DNA of 64,000 nucleotides. It comes from Thermoguttaceae bacterium (GTDB lineage Bacteria > Planctomycetota > Planctomycetia > Pirellulales > Thermoguttaceae). The position numbers and the translations under genes are program-made. This document shows, in pieces, positions 15,827-24,783 of the stretch; the first letter of the stretch is position 1; the number at the start of each line of letters is the position of its first letter. The notes under the pieces were generated by a model. The model was given only the letters and a program-made list of their open reading frames with translations. It was not told where the DNA came from and searched no databases. The DNA lies in contig JAFSMO010000072.1 in assembly GCA_017447865.1 (NCBI GenBank), forward strand, positions 43,118-107,117, given 5' to 3'.

Positions 15827-18265
15827 TCAGAGCATTGCAAGCGGGTCCAGGTCGATGATCCACTGAATGTCCGAGGGGATCTTGGCTTCGGCTTGGATCT
15901 TTCGCAGGACTTCCACCAAAAACGGCCGGGAGTCGGAGTGGACCTGAATGTGGAACCGGTAAAAGTCCCGGAGCTTGACCACCGGGCAAGGGGCCGGGCC
16001 GAGGACCCGGAACGGCGGAATGCCGGGATTGGTGGCCGGCTGATTTGCGCCCCCCGCGAGGCGGATCTGCCCGGCGAGCGTTTCGGCGATCTTTTTTGTT
16101 TCCGCTTCGTTGGTCCCGCGAATGACGAGGCGGGCCAGCTCGCCGTAGGGCGGGTACTTCAGTTTCTGCCGCAGCGGCAGCGCGTAGCGGGCGAAGCCCA
16201 GGTAGTCGTGGCGGCAGGCGAACTGGATGGCTGGATTTTCGGGCTGGTACGACTGCACCAGAACGTTCCCGCCGGCGTCGCCGCGCCCGGTGCGCCCTGC
16301 GACCTGAGTGATGAGGTGGAACGTCCGTTCCTCCGCGCGGAAATCCGGCAGATGGAGCGCCGTATCGGCATTGATCACGCCGACGAGCGTTACGTTCGGG
16401 AAATCCAGCCCTTTCGCGATCATTTGCGTTCCGAGCAAAATGTCGATTTGTCCCGCCCGGAACTGCGCGAACGCCTTCTCGTGCGCCCCGCGGGCCTGCA
16501 TCGAGTCCGTGTCCATCCGCAGAACGCGCGCCTGCGGGAATCGCGTCTGGATTTCCTGCTCGAGTTTCTGCGTCCCCATGCCGGAGTAACGGATCGAGGG
16601 GCTTCCGCACTGCGGGCAGTTCTGCGGCGGCGCGGCGTGGTAGTCGCAGTAGTGGCACACGACTTCGTCCGTCACTTTGTGGTGCGTCAGGGAAATCTCG
16701 CAGTGGGGGCACGAAAGCACCGCTCCGCACGACGGGCACTGAATGTGCGTTGAGAAACCGCGGCGGTTCAGCAGGAGAATCATTTGGTGCTTTTCGCTGA
16801 GGCACTCGTGCATCGCGACGTGGAGTTTCCGCCCGATCGCGCCGTTCGAAAGCGTGTCGCGAATGCGTAAATCCACGGTCGAAACGTTCGGCAGGATCCG
16901 GTTTTTCACGCGTTCCGCAAGCGTCAGAAGCTGGTAGTCGCCGCGGCGTGCGTGCCAGTACGTCTCCAGCGTGGGCGTGGCGGAGCCGAGCAGGACCAGC
17001 GCGTTTTCCATTTTTCCACGCTGGATCGCCACCTCGCGGGCGTGGTAGCGCGGAGCCATGGAGTCCTGCTTGAAGCTCGTTTCGTGCTCCTCGTCGATGA
17101 CGATCAGCCCCAGGCGCGGCGTCGGCGCAAAGACGGCACTCCGCGCGCCGATGATCACTTCCACGTCGCCGTGCAGGATCCGCTGCCACTCGTCGTGGCG
17201 CTGCGCGTCCGTCAGGTGCGAGTGCAGGACCGCGATGTTCTGGAAGCGGCTCCGGAAGCGCTGGACCGTCTGCGGCGTCAGGGCAATTTCCGGGACCAGA
17301 ACGATCGCCTGGCGGCCCGTCCGGACTACTTCCCGGATCGCGTGAATGTAAACCTCCGTCTTTCCGCTTCCCGTCACGCCGTGCAAAAGGATCGGCTTCG
17401 GAGCCGTCCGGGCGTGAAGTGCTTCGCGGATCGTTTCCATTGCCGCCGCCTGTTCCGCGTTCAGGTCCAGATCCGCCTCATTGGAAAGGTCGGTCCCCTC
17501 GCCTCCGAAATCGCCTGCGCCGGTACGAACGCGGGCCTGCTGGGACTGGATCAGCCCCCGGTCACGCAGGAGTTTGATCGGCCCGAAAGAAACGTTTGCC
17601 CGGCGCGCAAGCTCGTCGTTCGTGAGCGGTTTCCCCCAGAGGATCAGCGTGCGCAGGATTTTTTCCTGCGTCGGCGTAAGGCGCAGTTCCTGCGGGATTT
17701 CGGTCTTCTGCTGCGCTTTGCGGGCCTTGGCGTCGGCGGCCGACTCAAACGCGGCGTAGGAAACCGGCTTCTTTTCCTCTTCGGCCTCTTTTTTCAGGAG
17801 GTCCAACGCTTTGCGGCCCTGCGCCGAAACGGAGAGCAAAACGGCCATTCGGGTCCCGGCCTGATCCCGGACGCCGGCGGGAAGAATGCACTGGAGGACC
17901 GCGCCCCACGAGCAGAGGTAAAACTCGCTGATCCAGCGCGTCAGTTCGAGCATCGTGGGGGAAATAAGCGGTTTTTCGTCCAGAATTTTCAGGAAATATT
18001 TGAGTTTTACCCGTGATTTCTGGACCGAGTGCACGTCCACGCAGAAAGCCTCGCACGGGCGGTTTGACTTTCCGAGCGGGACCTGAAGGCGCATTCCCCG
18101 CTGGACTTTGCCGACCCAGGCGGGCGGGACCGCGTAGTCGAGCGGTTTCTCGATCCCCTCGGCGAAAACGACGCTCACGGCGGGAATTTCCTCGCCGGCG
18201 GCATCATCGTCCCACGGATTTGGCGGGTCTTTCGGAGTTTCAAAAAGGAAAAGCTGATCGTCCAC
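15827..18265 (-). CDS. priA: Primosomal protein N' (replication restart helicase PriA)
   Basis: An 812-residue superfamily 2 DNA helicase that reloads the replisome at stalled forks. It has an N-terminal fork-binding domain (about 25-130), a winged-helix region, and the helicase core with Walker A GVTGSGKT (296-303) and DEEH (391-394). Between the helicase lobes is the zinc-binding insertion with eight cysteines in four CxxC pairs (C510/C513, C519/C522, C537/C540, C550/C553). Further motifs are GTQMIAKGLDFPNVTLVGV and QVAGRTGRGDAGG. Translation appears to begin at a GTG. Length and order match full-length PriA. Confidence 0.95.
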   Translation of the reverse strand: MDDQLFLFETPKDPPNPWDDDAAGEEIPAVSVVFAEGIEKPLDYAVPPAWVGKVQRGMRLQVPLGKSNRPCEAFCVDVHSVQKSRVKLKYFLKILDEKPLISPTMLELTRWISEFYLCSWGAVLQCILPAGVRDQAGTRMAVLLSVSAQGRKALDLLKKEAEEEKKPVSYAAFESAADAKARKAQQKTEIPQELRLTPTQEKILRTLILWGKPLTNDELARRANVSFGPIKLLRDRGLIQSQQARVRTGAGDFGGEGTDLSNEADLDLNAEQAAAMETIREALHARTAPKPILLHGVTGSGKTEVYIHAIREVVRTGRQAIVLVPEIALTPQTVQRFRSRFQNIAVLHSHLTDAQRHDEWQRILHGDVEVIIGARSAVFAPTPRLGLIVIDEEHETSFKQDSMAPRYHAREVAIQRGKMENALVLLGSATPTLETYWHARRGDYQLLTLAERVKNRILPNVSTVDLRIRDTLSNGAIGRKLHVAMHECLSEKHQMILLLNRRGFSTHIQCPSCGAVLSCPHCEISLTHHKVTDEVVCHYCDYHAAPPQNCPQCGSPSIRYSGMGTQKLEQEIQTRFPQARVLRMDTDSMQARGAHEKAFAQFRAGQIDILLGTQMIAKGLDFPNVTLVGVINADTALHLPDFRAEERTFHLITQVAGRTGRGDAGGNVLVQSYQPENPAIQFACRHDYLGFARYALPLRQKLKYPPYGELARLVIRGTNEAETKKIAETLAGQIRLAGGANQPATNPGIPPFRVLGPAPCPVVKLRDFYRFHIQVHSDSRPFLVEVLRKIQAEAKIPSDIQWIIDLDPLAML

Positions 18266-18461
18266 GAGAATATTTTAATATTTTTTCCAATGAAATGAGT
18301 CGTTGGGAGTTCAAAATCAGGCGCTGGCGCAAACCCCACGACCGGGGGATCCAGACAGGCAGAAAAGTTCTGAAAGTGCATTTTAGCAAAAATCTTCCAA
18401 AATGCAAGAGTTCCGGCCGGAAAATTCTCAAAAAACCTGAAAAAGTTTCCGGGAAGCCCTC

Positions 18462-18489
18462 TTGAAAGAAGTCGAAACTGCGGTATAAT
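18462..18489 (+). promoter_or_regulatory. Sigma-70-type promoter for the 18537 gene
   Basis: TTGAAA at 18462-18467, a 16-nt spacer, and TATAAT at 18484-18489, 47 bp upstream of the ATG at 18537. Confidence 0.7.
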
Positions 18490-18536
18490 AAAAATGATCG
18501 TGTTTTTTCCTGCAAATCCCTCAGAAAAATCGTACC

Positions 18537-20219
18537 ATGAAATCCGCTCCATTTTCCAAAAGACCTAAACGTTTCTGGAATTCCCGGCCAATCGTGCAGA
18601 TTTACCGGGTTTTGAGACGTTACGTTTCCCTGCGGTGGTGGGTGAAACGGTCCTGGAAGACCAAGGTGCAGCTGCTCATCGGGTTGACCGCTTTGCTGCT
18701 TCTCGTTCTTTCGCTCGCGGCATGGTACGTTTTTCAGAAAGAGCAATCCAAAATCGCGAATAATTTTCTCCGGCTCCAGCTTTTCGGCCCTCAGGAGATT
18801 TTCCTCCAGCCTCCCGGCAGTCCCAAGGACACGCCAAAGTCGAATTTTTGTCCGTATTATCTTGAGGTGCGTCGGCCGTATGGGGGCGCGCTCGCGAACG
18901 TCCGGGTCGAAGCCTCGTTTCAGACGCCCGACGACGCTCCGTTCTGGTTTCTTTCGGATGTGACGAATCGGGAGGGACGGTTTCAGCTCGACGTCCCGGA
19001 CATGCAGATGCCGGAGCGGGTGAAATTAAAGATCCACGCGGAAGACGGTAAAAAAAGCGCCGATTTCACCGCGTTCCTGAAGGCACAAACTCTTCACGAA
19101 TCTGAACCTCAGCCTGAAACCGTTTCGGAAGATTCTTTTTTGCTTGAGGATCGACCGCTTGACTCGATTGTGCCCCAATTGGAATCCGCTCCGGAAAAAC
19201 CGCTTTCGCTGGTGATCCCTCATCGGGTCTTTGAGAATCCGGAGCTTTCCTTTTCGGTTTTAACTTCGGAAGAAGAGTTTCATCCCGTTTTTGTGGGCGT
19301 CTGGCAGAATGGGAAACTTTTGATCTGCCGGCCGCTTTTGGCGCGAAAAGAGTGGCGATACGCAGCGCTTTCCCTTCCTGAAAATGCTTTCGGAATGTTC
19401 TCGGTGCTTCTGATCGACTCGGCCGTCTCCCCGCCGCGGGTGCTCCAGCACGAACTGATTTACCGTTTGCCGCCGCAGGATCCGGAACGTGAAGCGGCTC
19501 AGCGTGCTTTTTTGCGTTCGTATGCGAACAGTCTGAACACGCCGGAGTTTCGCGCGGAAAAACAGTCGCTGGAGTTCCTGCCCGGCGAACTGGCGGAGCC
19601 GGTTGAAGGGACCGATTCGGAAAACTCCGCGCTTTTGGCAGCTGCGGACCGTTTGCTCGGCGGGACGATCGTGACGAAGCCGACTCTTGGGCCCGGATTA
19701 GCGCTACCGGAGTTGGAGCCGATGAGCCGGCTGATGGCGCAGCTGGACCAGCTTTCAGCCATCCAGCCTTTCGTTCCTCCGCCGGAGATGAGTTACAATC
19801 CGGAAAGTATTCGCTCGCTCATGGATCGGGCCTTGAAACTGCAGGGGCTTTTCCTGCGGCGGAATTTGGCCTCGCAGACGGTTCAGGCGCAGTATGCTCC
19901 GAGTCTGCCGGTCGTGTTTGACAGTCTGAGCGTCCAGGAGGAAAGCTACAGGATGGCGGTCCAGAAGTTCCGTCTGAACGTCAAAAAACGGCTTGGAAGT
20001 CTGGTCTGCCTGATCCTTTGCTCGGCGCTTTGCCTGGTCGTGATGATGCTCATGATGACGATTCTGGGCCTCCCGACCGACTGGCGGAACTGGATGCTGA
20101 CGTTCTGCGTGGTCCTGCTCGCAATGGGACTTGCGACGGTCATTTCGTCGCAGTCCGACGTGGATTCCGCCGGGGAAAGCGTTCACTACGCGATTTTCGA
20201 GGGCGTTCCGGGACCGTAG
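18537..20219 (+). CDS. Uncharacterised membrane protein with periplasmic domain
   Basis: A 560-residue protein I do not recognise. A basic N-terminus (about 1-44) is followed by one membrane helix (about 46-68). A long soluble region comes next, whose first part (about 105-180: YYLEVRRPYGGALANVRVEAS, NREGRFQLDVPDM) looks like an Ig-like or macroglobulin/MG2-type beta-sandwich as in carboxypeptidase-regulatory domains. A less ordered Pro/Glu-rich region follows, then two more membrane helices near the C-terminus (about 488-513 and 521-540). It has its own promoter and a short intergenic repeat after it, and appears monocistronic. A cell-envelope role is a guess. Confidence 0.7.
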   Translation: MKSAPFSKRPKRFWNSRPIVQIYRVLRRYVSLRWWVKRSWKTKVQLLIGLTALLLLVLSLAAWYVFQKEQSKIANNFLRLQLFGPQEIFLQPPGSPKDTPKSNFCPYYLEVRRPYGGALANVRVEASFQTPDDAPFWFLSDVTNREGRFQLDVPDMQMPERVKLKIHAEDGKKSADFTAFLKAQTLHESEPQPETVSEDSFLLEDRPLDSIVPQLESAPEKPLSLVIPHRVFENPELSFSVLTSEEEFHPVFVGVWQNGKLLICRPLLARKEWRYAALSLPENAFGMFSVLLIDSAVSPPRVLQHELIYRLPPQDPEREAAQRAFLRSYANSLNTPEFRAEKQSLEFLPGELAEPVEGTDSENSALLAAADRLLGGTIVTKPTLGPGLALPELEPMSRLMAQLDQLSAIQPFVPPPEMSYNPESIRSLMDRALKLQGLFLRRNLASQTVQAQYAPSLPVVFDSLSVQEESYRMAVQKFRLNVKKRLGSLVCLILCSALCLVVMMLMMTILGLPTDWRNWMLTFCVVLLAMGLATVISSQSDVDSAGESVHYAIFEGVPGP

Positions 20220-20235
20220 TTTTTAGTTCCTGATT

Positions 20236-20268
20236 TAATTACGCATTACGCATTCCTAATTCCTAATT
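20236..20268. repeat. AT-rich tandem repeat (ACGCATT / CCTAATT units)
   Basis: TTACGCATTACGCATT and CCTAATTCCTAATT in tandem, ending 6 bp before the ubiE-like start. It is a variant of the AATTATGAATT family elsewhere in the window. Confidence 0.55.
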
Positions 20269-20274
20269 GAACCG

Positions 20275-20988
20275 ATGGTTGATCATTCCGGCACGCGCGT
20301 CAAGAAAATGTTTGGGCAGATTGCCCCGCGGTACGATTTTCTGAACCACTTCCTTTCGGGCGGCGTGGACCGTTTCTGGAGGTGGTACGTCGTGCGGAAA
20401 GTGTACCCGAATCCGTACCTGAACGGCAAGATCCTCGACATTTGCACGGGCACGGGCGACCTGGCGATTGCGTTCTGGAAACGGTACAAAATCCCCGTCG
20501 TTGGTGGGGATTTTACGCCTGAGATGCTGGAAGTCGGCCGGAAAAAACTCGAGAAAATGGGGATCACGCCCGAGCAGATCGAGCTGGTAGAAGCGGACGC
20601 GACGGCGATCCCGTACCCGGAACACTCGTTCAGGCTCGTCTCGGTGGCGTTTGGGCTTCGGAACGTGGAAAACTGGGAAAAGGGCCTTTCCGAAATGACG
20701 CGCGTCTGCATTCCCGGCGGCCAGGTGGCGATCCTGGAGTTTTCGACCCCGACTTTTCCGCCGTTCCGCTGGCTTTACCTTTTCTACTTCCGCCACATTT
20801 TGCCGAAAATCGGGCAGTGGACCGCCAAAAACCAGTTCGACGCGTACAACTACCTCCCCGAGAGCGTCGAGGCGTTTCCGCAGGGGGAGGAACTGGTCGA
20901 AATGATGGAGTACGCGGGGCTTTCGAACGTCCGTTTCTGGCCGCTGACGTTCGGGATCGCGACGCTGTACGTCGGAACGAAGATTTAG
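20275..20988 (+). CDS. ubiE: Demethylmenaquinone methyltransferase UbiE/MenG
   Basis: A 237-residue class I SAM-dependent methyltransferase. It opens with VKKMFGQIAPRYDFLNHFLSGGVDRFWR, the UbiE family signature region, followed by the SAM motif DICTGTGD (55-62). FGLRNVENWEKGLSEMTRV and PGGQVAILEFSTP are the second family signature. It converts demethylmenaquinol to menaquinol, the last step of menaquinone synthesis, consistent with an organism using menaquinone in respiration. Length is normal for the family. The start ATG lies right after an AT-rich repeat and has no strong ribosome-binding site. Confidence 0.9.
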   Translation: MVDHSGTRVKKMFGQIAPRYDFLNHFLSGGVDRFWRWYVVRKVYPNPYLNGKILDICTGTGDLAIAFWKRYKIPVVGGDFTPEMLEVGRKKLEKMGITPEQIELVEADATAIPYPEHSFRLVSVAFGLRNVENWEKGLSEMTRVCIPGGQVAILEFSTPTFPPFRWLYLFYFRHILPKIGQWTAKNQFDAYNYLPESVEAFPQGEELVEMMEYAGLSNVRFWPLTFGIATLYVGTKI

Positions 20989-21026
20989 AAAAGTCCAAAA
21001 ATTTAAACTTTTTTCTGAAGAATTCC

Positions 21027-21054
21027 TTGACGAAAAATATTCTCTGAATATAAT
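21027..21054 (+). promoter_or_regulatory. Promoter upstream of the DUF1559 gene
   Basis: TTGACG at 21027-21032, 16-nt spacer, TATAAT at 21049-21054, about 100 bp before the ATG at 21155, leaving a substantial 5' leader. Confidence 0.7.
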
Positions 21055-21154
21055 AAAAAATGGGGATTGGTTTTGTGGTCCCGCCGACGCAAAAAATGAC
21101 CCCCTTTTAATGTGAAAGTTTTATTTCCTGGACCCCTAACCCGCAGGTAAAAAG

Positions 21155-22108
21155 ATGCGCCGTCAAGCCTTTACACTCGTTGAATTGTTGGTCGTCATCG
21201 CGATCATTGGAATGCTCGTTGGTTTGCTTCTTCCGGCGGTCCAGCAGGCCCGTGAAGCGGCGCGCCAGATGCAGTGCAGCAACAATCTGAAGCAGATTGG
21301 CCTTGCGTCGCTGAATCATGAATCGACGTTCAAGTACCTCCCGACCGGGGGCTGGACCGCCTTCTGGACGGGCGACCCCGACATGGCGTTCGGTCTGACG
21401 CAGCCGGGCGGGTGGGCGTACTCGCTTCTGCCCTCCATGGAGCAGCAGGCGCTCTGGGCCCTGGGCCAGGACGGCGTGGAAGACATTAACGCGACGCAGG
21501 AAAATAACGCCTCCACGCGCGCGCAGAGCCCCATCAACGTTTTCCTTTGTCCGTCGCGCCGTGCGAACAAATTGTACCCGTACAAGGGCGTCAAGCTTTG
21601 CAACATGGCCAGCACCTCGCAGGTCGGGAAAAACGACTACGCCGGCAATTCGGCCGATGGAAATTCCTTCCCGAGCGGCATGAGCCAAAACTCTCCGAGT
21701 ACGAACGCGGGCGGGAAAAATATTCAGCCCAACTCGAACAACAAAGGCGTGATTTTCTCCAAAAGCCAGGTCCAGCTCGGCGAGATCCGCGATGGAACGA
21801 GCAACACGCTGCTGGTCGGCGAAAAGTACGTTCAGCCCGAGCATTACGAAACGGGTTTGACCACAGGTGATGACCTGACGCAGTTCCAGGGCGCAGACGA
21901 CGATTCCCTTCGCAGAACCAATGTGCAGCCGGTCCAGGACCGTTCCCAGTTTAACAACGGTACGGTCTTCGGAAGCGTCCACGCGGGATCGTTCGGGACG
22001 GCCCTTTGCGACGGCTCCGTTCAGAGAATTTCGTACAGCATCGATTTGACGACCTTCACCAACTTCGGGCGCCGCGCGGACGGGCAGGTCATGACGCTTG
22101 CGCTGTAA
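21155..22108 (+). CDS. DUF1559 protein with type IV prepilin-like leader
   Basis: A 317-residue protein with a type III (prepilin) signal: MRRQAFTLVELLVVIAIIGM, cleavable between A and F by prepilin peptidase, followed by a hydrophobic helix and the conserved VQQAREAARQMQCSNNLKQIGLA segment. The rest is the DUF1559 (SBP_bac_10) beta-rich domain ending in VHAGSFGTALCDGSVQRISYSI, the H-x-G...DGSV C-terminal signature. This family is greatly expanded in Planctomycetes and is one of the best lineage markers in the window. Function is thought to be pseudopilin-like, at the cell surface or in the periplasm, but is unproven. Confidence 0.9.
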   Translation: MRRQAFTLVELLVVIAIIGMLVGLLLPAVQQAREAARQMQCSNNLKQIGLASLNHESTFKYLPTGGWTAFWTGDPDMAFGLTQPGGWAYSLLPSMEQQALWALGQDGVEDINATQENNASTRAQSPINVFLCPSRRANKLYPYKGVKLCNMASTSQVGKNDYAGNSADGNSFPSGMSQNSPSTNAGGKNIQPNSNNKGVIFSKSQVQLGEIRDGTSNTLLVGEKYVQPEHYETGLTTGDDLTQFQGADDDSLRRTNVQPVQDRSQFNNGTVFGSVHAGSFGTALCDGSVQRISYSIDLTTFTNFGRRADGQVMTLAL

Positions 22109-22143
22109 GATTTTTTGAGAGACAAAAATTTTCTTCGCGCTAC

Positions 22144-22172
22144 TTGACAGAATGAAGAAAATGCGGTAAAAT
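22144..22172 (+). promoter_or_regulatory. Near-consensus promoter for murB
   Basis: TTGACA at 22144-22149, exactly 17 nt, TAAAAT at 22167-22172; murB starts at 22215. Confidence 0.8.
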
Positions 22173-22214
22173 AACAGAATGTAATAGGGGTCTATTTTCA
22201 TTCGGAGTTCGCAC

Positions 22215-23105
22215 ATGAGTTCGATTTTGCTGACAGAATTTTCGGATTTGATTCAAACCGGGGAACCGCTTGCAATGCACACGTGGTTTCAGATGGGCGG
22301 AAATGCCGAGTATTATGCGGAGCCACAGTCCTGGGAGACGTTTCAGAATCTGTTGAAATGCTGCGCTCGGGAGAATATTCCGTTCCGGATCCTCGGCGCG
22401 GGGTCGAACGTCCTGGTTCGCAGTGAAGGCGTGAAGGGGCTGGTGATCAATCTCACTGAAGGCCTTCCGCAGAAGCTGGAAGTGTGCGGCAACACGGTGA
22501 AAGTAAGCAGTAACGTCCCTCTGAGCCGCCTGGTCACGACGGCCGTCCGGAATGGCCTCGGCGGTCTGGAAGACCTCATCGGGATCCCCGGCACGGTGGG
22601 CGCCGCACTTCATGGAAACATTGGGACGAACAGCACGGACATCGGTCAATTCCTGAAAACCGCCTCCATCGCCTTGCCCGATGGAACCGTCACTCAGATC
22701 GATGCTTCGGAAGTGGTTTTCGCCTACCGCCAGAGCAGTCTCTCCGACTCGATCATTCTGGGGGCTGAATTTGAATTCCATGAAGAAAACCCTGTCGAAC
22801 TGGCCCAAAGAATGCAGAAATGCTGGATCGTGCGCAAGGCCTCGCAGCCGTTGGGGCATCAGGGCGCCGGGCGTATTTTCCGCAATGTGACGGAATCGGG
22901 CGAGAGTGCCAGCGAGCTGATCGAGCGCGTCGGAATGTCGAGCACTCGGGTCGGCGGTGCGATGGTCTGTGAACGCCACGCTAATTACATCATCGCCCAA
23001 CCCGAATGCACGCCGAACGACATTTTGCGCCTCATCCGGCTCCTTCAGGAACAGGTGCACGAACACACTGGAGTCAAACTCGCGCTGGAACTGGAAATCT
23101 GGTAA
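22215..23105 (+). CDS. murB: UDP-N-acetylenolpyruvoylglucosamine reductase MurB
   Basis: A 296-residue FAD enzyme of peptidoglycan precursor synthesis; it reduces UDP-GlcNAc-enolpyruvate to UDP-MurNAc. FAD-binding motifs are ILGAGSNVLV (59-68) and GIPGTVGAALHGNIG (123-137), then AYRQSSL (170-176) and the C-terminal RVGGAMVCERHANYII. The region that normally reads AG-Ser/Cys-xFKNP, where the Ser or Cys is the proton donor, reads AGRIFRNV here, putting Arg220 at that place. It has its own strong promoter and is followed after 20 bp by an FtsQ-like gene, the usual dcw-cluster order. Confidence 0.92.
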   Translation: MSSILLTEFSDLIQTGEPLAMHTWFQMGGNAEYYAEPQSWETFQNLLKCCARENIPFRILGAGSNVLVRSEGVKGLVINLTEGLPQKLEVCGNTVKVSSNVPLSRLVTTAVRNGLGGLEDLIGIPGTVGAALHGNIGTNSTDIGQFLKTASIALPDGTVTQIDASEVVFAYRQSSLSDSIILGAEFEFHEENPVELAQRMQKCWIVRKASQPLGHQGAGRIFRNVTESGESASELIERVGMSSTRVGGAMVCERHANYIIAQPECTPNDILRLIRLLQEQVHEHTGVKLALELEIW

Positions 23106-23125
23106 ACTTTTGCTGACTTGAAAAG

Positions 23126-24241
23126 ATGATCATCGAGCAGGAAAATACCGTCCAAAAACAAGCCGATAATTGGGATTCAGAAGAGGAAATGAGCTTCAGT
23201 GAGATCGAGAGCCATTTCCTTGGCGCACTGTTTCCCGGGCGGGGACGTGTAATGACCTGCCTGGTGATCCTGGTTTTTCTTTTGATTCTCACTCTGATTT
23301 TTTGGAGGTCGTTCGGCTGGCATTTCTACGAAAAAGGTCCCACCCGGAACGGGGAGAAAATGTGCCAGATCACGGCGCAGAAAATCCGGCTCATTCATCG
23401 TTTGGACGATGGAACGCTTTCTTCGGAGGTTCCTTCGTGGATCCATGAAAATATTTTCGGGACAGTTTATAACAAATTGCTTCTGAATCAGAGCAATCTC
23501 TCGATCTATGACGAGGAACTGAATGAGAATGTGCGGCGCACTCTCAAGGAAGTGTACTGGATTCAAAAAGTCAACAGTATCCGGAAATTTTATCCCCCTT
23601 TCCTTGAAATTGAGGTGACATACCGCCGTCCTGCGATGCTGGTTTCCGTTTCCAGTGATTCTTTTCCGGGCGGCAATTCCAATGAGTCGGCAAGGCATTT
23701 TTATTACGTTCCTCTTTCGTCGGACTGCTGTATTCTTCCAATGAATGAGGAAGATTTCCCGGTGCCAACGGAAGAACTGGACGAATTCCCGACGTTTTGC
23801 GGTGAGGCTCCTGAGGAATTTTACGACTCGGAGGACCCGCTTGATATAACGGCTTTTTCCGGCTGCCAGCCCCCGATCAGCCAAACCCCAGGGAATCTCT
23901 GGAGCAATGACGCGCAGATTCGCGACGCAGTGAAAATCGTGAATTTGCTCGGAGACCGTTGGAAAAAATTCGGCCTGGATTACCTTTGCATTGAAAATAA
24001 TATAAACGACCCAAGCAGCCTGTACGCAGAGAAGCAGTTCTGCCTCGTGACGAAAAATGGCTCGCGGATCCACTGGGGCAGATGTATGGAAGAGGCCTCC
24101 AATAAAGGGGACGTACTGGATGTGGACAAGGTGGCACAGTTAGACGAAATGTACGAAGCCAACGGCTGTTTGGACACGCCGGAAGAGCCGTTTAACATAA
24201 CATTCCATAAACAGACGAATCATGAAAAAACGCAGCGTTAG
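23126..24241 (+). CDS. FtsQ-like single-pass membrane protein
   Basis: A 371-residue protein with a cytoplasmic N-terminus, one membrane helix (about 42-61), and a periplasmic region. Its segment LKEVYWIQKVNSIRKFYPPFLEIEVTYRRP resembles the end of the POTRA domain and start of the beta domain of FtsQ/DivIB (the ...WVkkv.v.r.yP..l.i.v.eR.P pattern). It is also placed like ftsQ, directly after murB. FtsQ scaffolds the divisome in most bacteria. The beta domain carries a long acidic insertion (about 205-250) rich in Glu and Pro. Identification rests on layout plus one motif, so the name is tentative. Confidence 0.5.
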   Translation: MIIEQENTVQKQADNWDSEEEMSFSEIESHFLGALFPGRGRVMTCLVILVFLLILTLIFWRSFGWHFYEKGPTRNGEKMCQITAQKIRLIHRLDDGTLSSEVPSWIHENIFGTVYNKLLLNQSNLSIYDEELNENVRRTLKEVYWIQKVNSIRKFYPPFLEIEVTYRRPAMLVSVSSDSFPGGNSNESARHFYYVPLSSDCCILPMNEEDFPVPTEELDEFPTFCGEAPEEFYDSEDPLDITAFSGCQPPISQTPGNLWSNDAQIRDAVKIVNLLGDRWKKFGLDYLCIENNINDPSSLYAEKQFCLVTKNGSRIHWGRCMEEASNKGDVLDVDKVAQLDEMYEANGCLDTPEEPFNITFHKQTNHEKTQR

Positions 24242-24271
24242 AACGTTAGAACAGCGTTAGAACGTCAGAAC
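24234..24271. repeat. GTTAGAACG short tandem repeats
   Basis: Four close variants of CGTTAGAAC/CGTCAGAAC in 38 bp spanning the end of the FtsQ-like gene and the end of the convergent csrA gene. Confidence 0.5.
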
Positions 24272-24504
24272 GTGATGGGGTTTTGAGGAGGAATTTTCCC
24301 GGGAATGTTAATTTCCACGCCCTCACAGGGATTTTCCGCAGGCTCTTCCGACTCATGGACGACGACTTCCTCGCGAACGACCGACATATCTCGGGGTGCC
24401 TCGATTCCTATGCGTACTATGCCTTGGGAAATACGTACCACGGTCACGGTGATATTGTCACCGATCAGGATACGTTCACCAATTTTACGCGATAAAACTA
24501 ACAT
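24265..24504 (-). CDS. csrA: Carbon storage regulator CsrA
   Basis: A 79-residue RNA-binding post-transcriptional regulator. It starts with MLVLSRKIGERILIGDNITV and has the conserved VRIGIEAPRDMSVVREEV stretch that includes the RNA-contacting residues. CsrA dimers bind GGA motifs near ribosome-binding sites to repress or stabilise mRNAs for carbon storage and surface traits. It is about 18 residues longer than the E. coli protein, with an extra Pro/Glu-rich C-terminal tail. A strong divergent promoter lies at 24551-24578. Confidence 0.95.
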   Translation of the reverse strand: MLVLSRKIGERILIGDNITVTVVRISQGIVRIGIEAPRDMSVVREEVVVHESEEPAENPCEGVEINIPGKIPPQNPITF

Positions 24505-24550
24505 GATAATTATTTAAAAATCAAAACAATATATATACTCTCTATGTTAT

Positions 24551-24578
24551 ATTCTACCACAAATAATTGTTTTGTCAA
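24551..24578 (-). promoter_or_regulatory. Promoter for csrA
   Basis: On the minus strand: TTGACA (24573-24578), 16-nt spacer, TAGAAT (24551-24556), about 47 bp upstream of the csrA start. Confidence 0.75.
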
Positions 24579-24681
24579 GTAAATATTTCCAAAATCGGCC
24601 ATTTTTGTCTAAAATAGGCAAAATTTTTTTAATTTAGAGAAGATAGCGGTCCCGGTTTTCTGATTTTTTTGGATTGACTAC

Positions 24682-24709
24682 TTGACAGATAGTAGAATTA
24701 AGATAAAAT
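24682..24709 (+). promoter_or_regulatory. Promoter for the serine acetyltransferase gene
   Basis: TTGACA at 24682-24687, 16-nt spacer, TAAAAT at 24704-24709, 75 bp before the ATG. The -35 box sits inside a small dyad, CTACT...AGTAG. Confidence 0.75.
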
Positions 24710-24783
24710 TAAACGTTTAAGTTCAATAGGGTATTGACTCAAAACATGGAAATCGTAACTTCGAACCCGATTTTAGGTAAACG

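Noticed and set aside
15816..17189. Long ORF on the minus strand overlapping priA in another frame
   Set aside because: It has Arg/Pro/Gly-rich shadow composition and overlaps PriA, whose helicase and zinc motifs are unambiguous.
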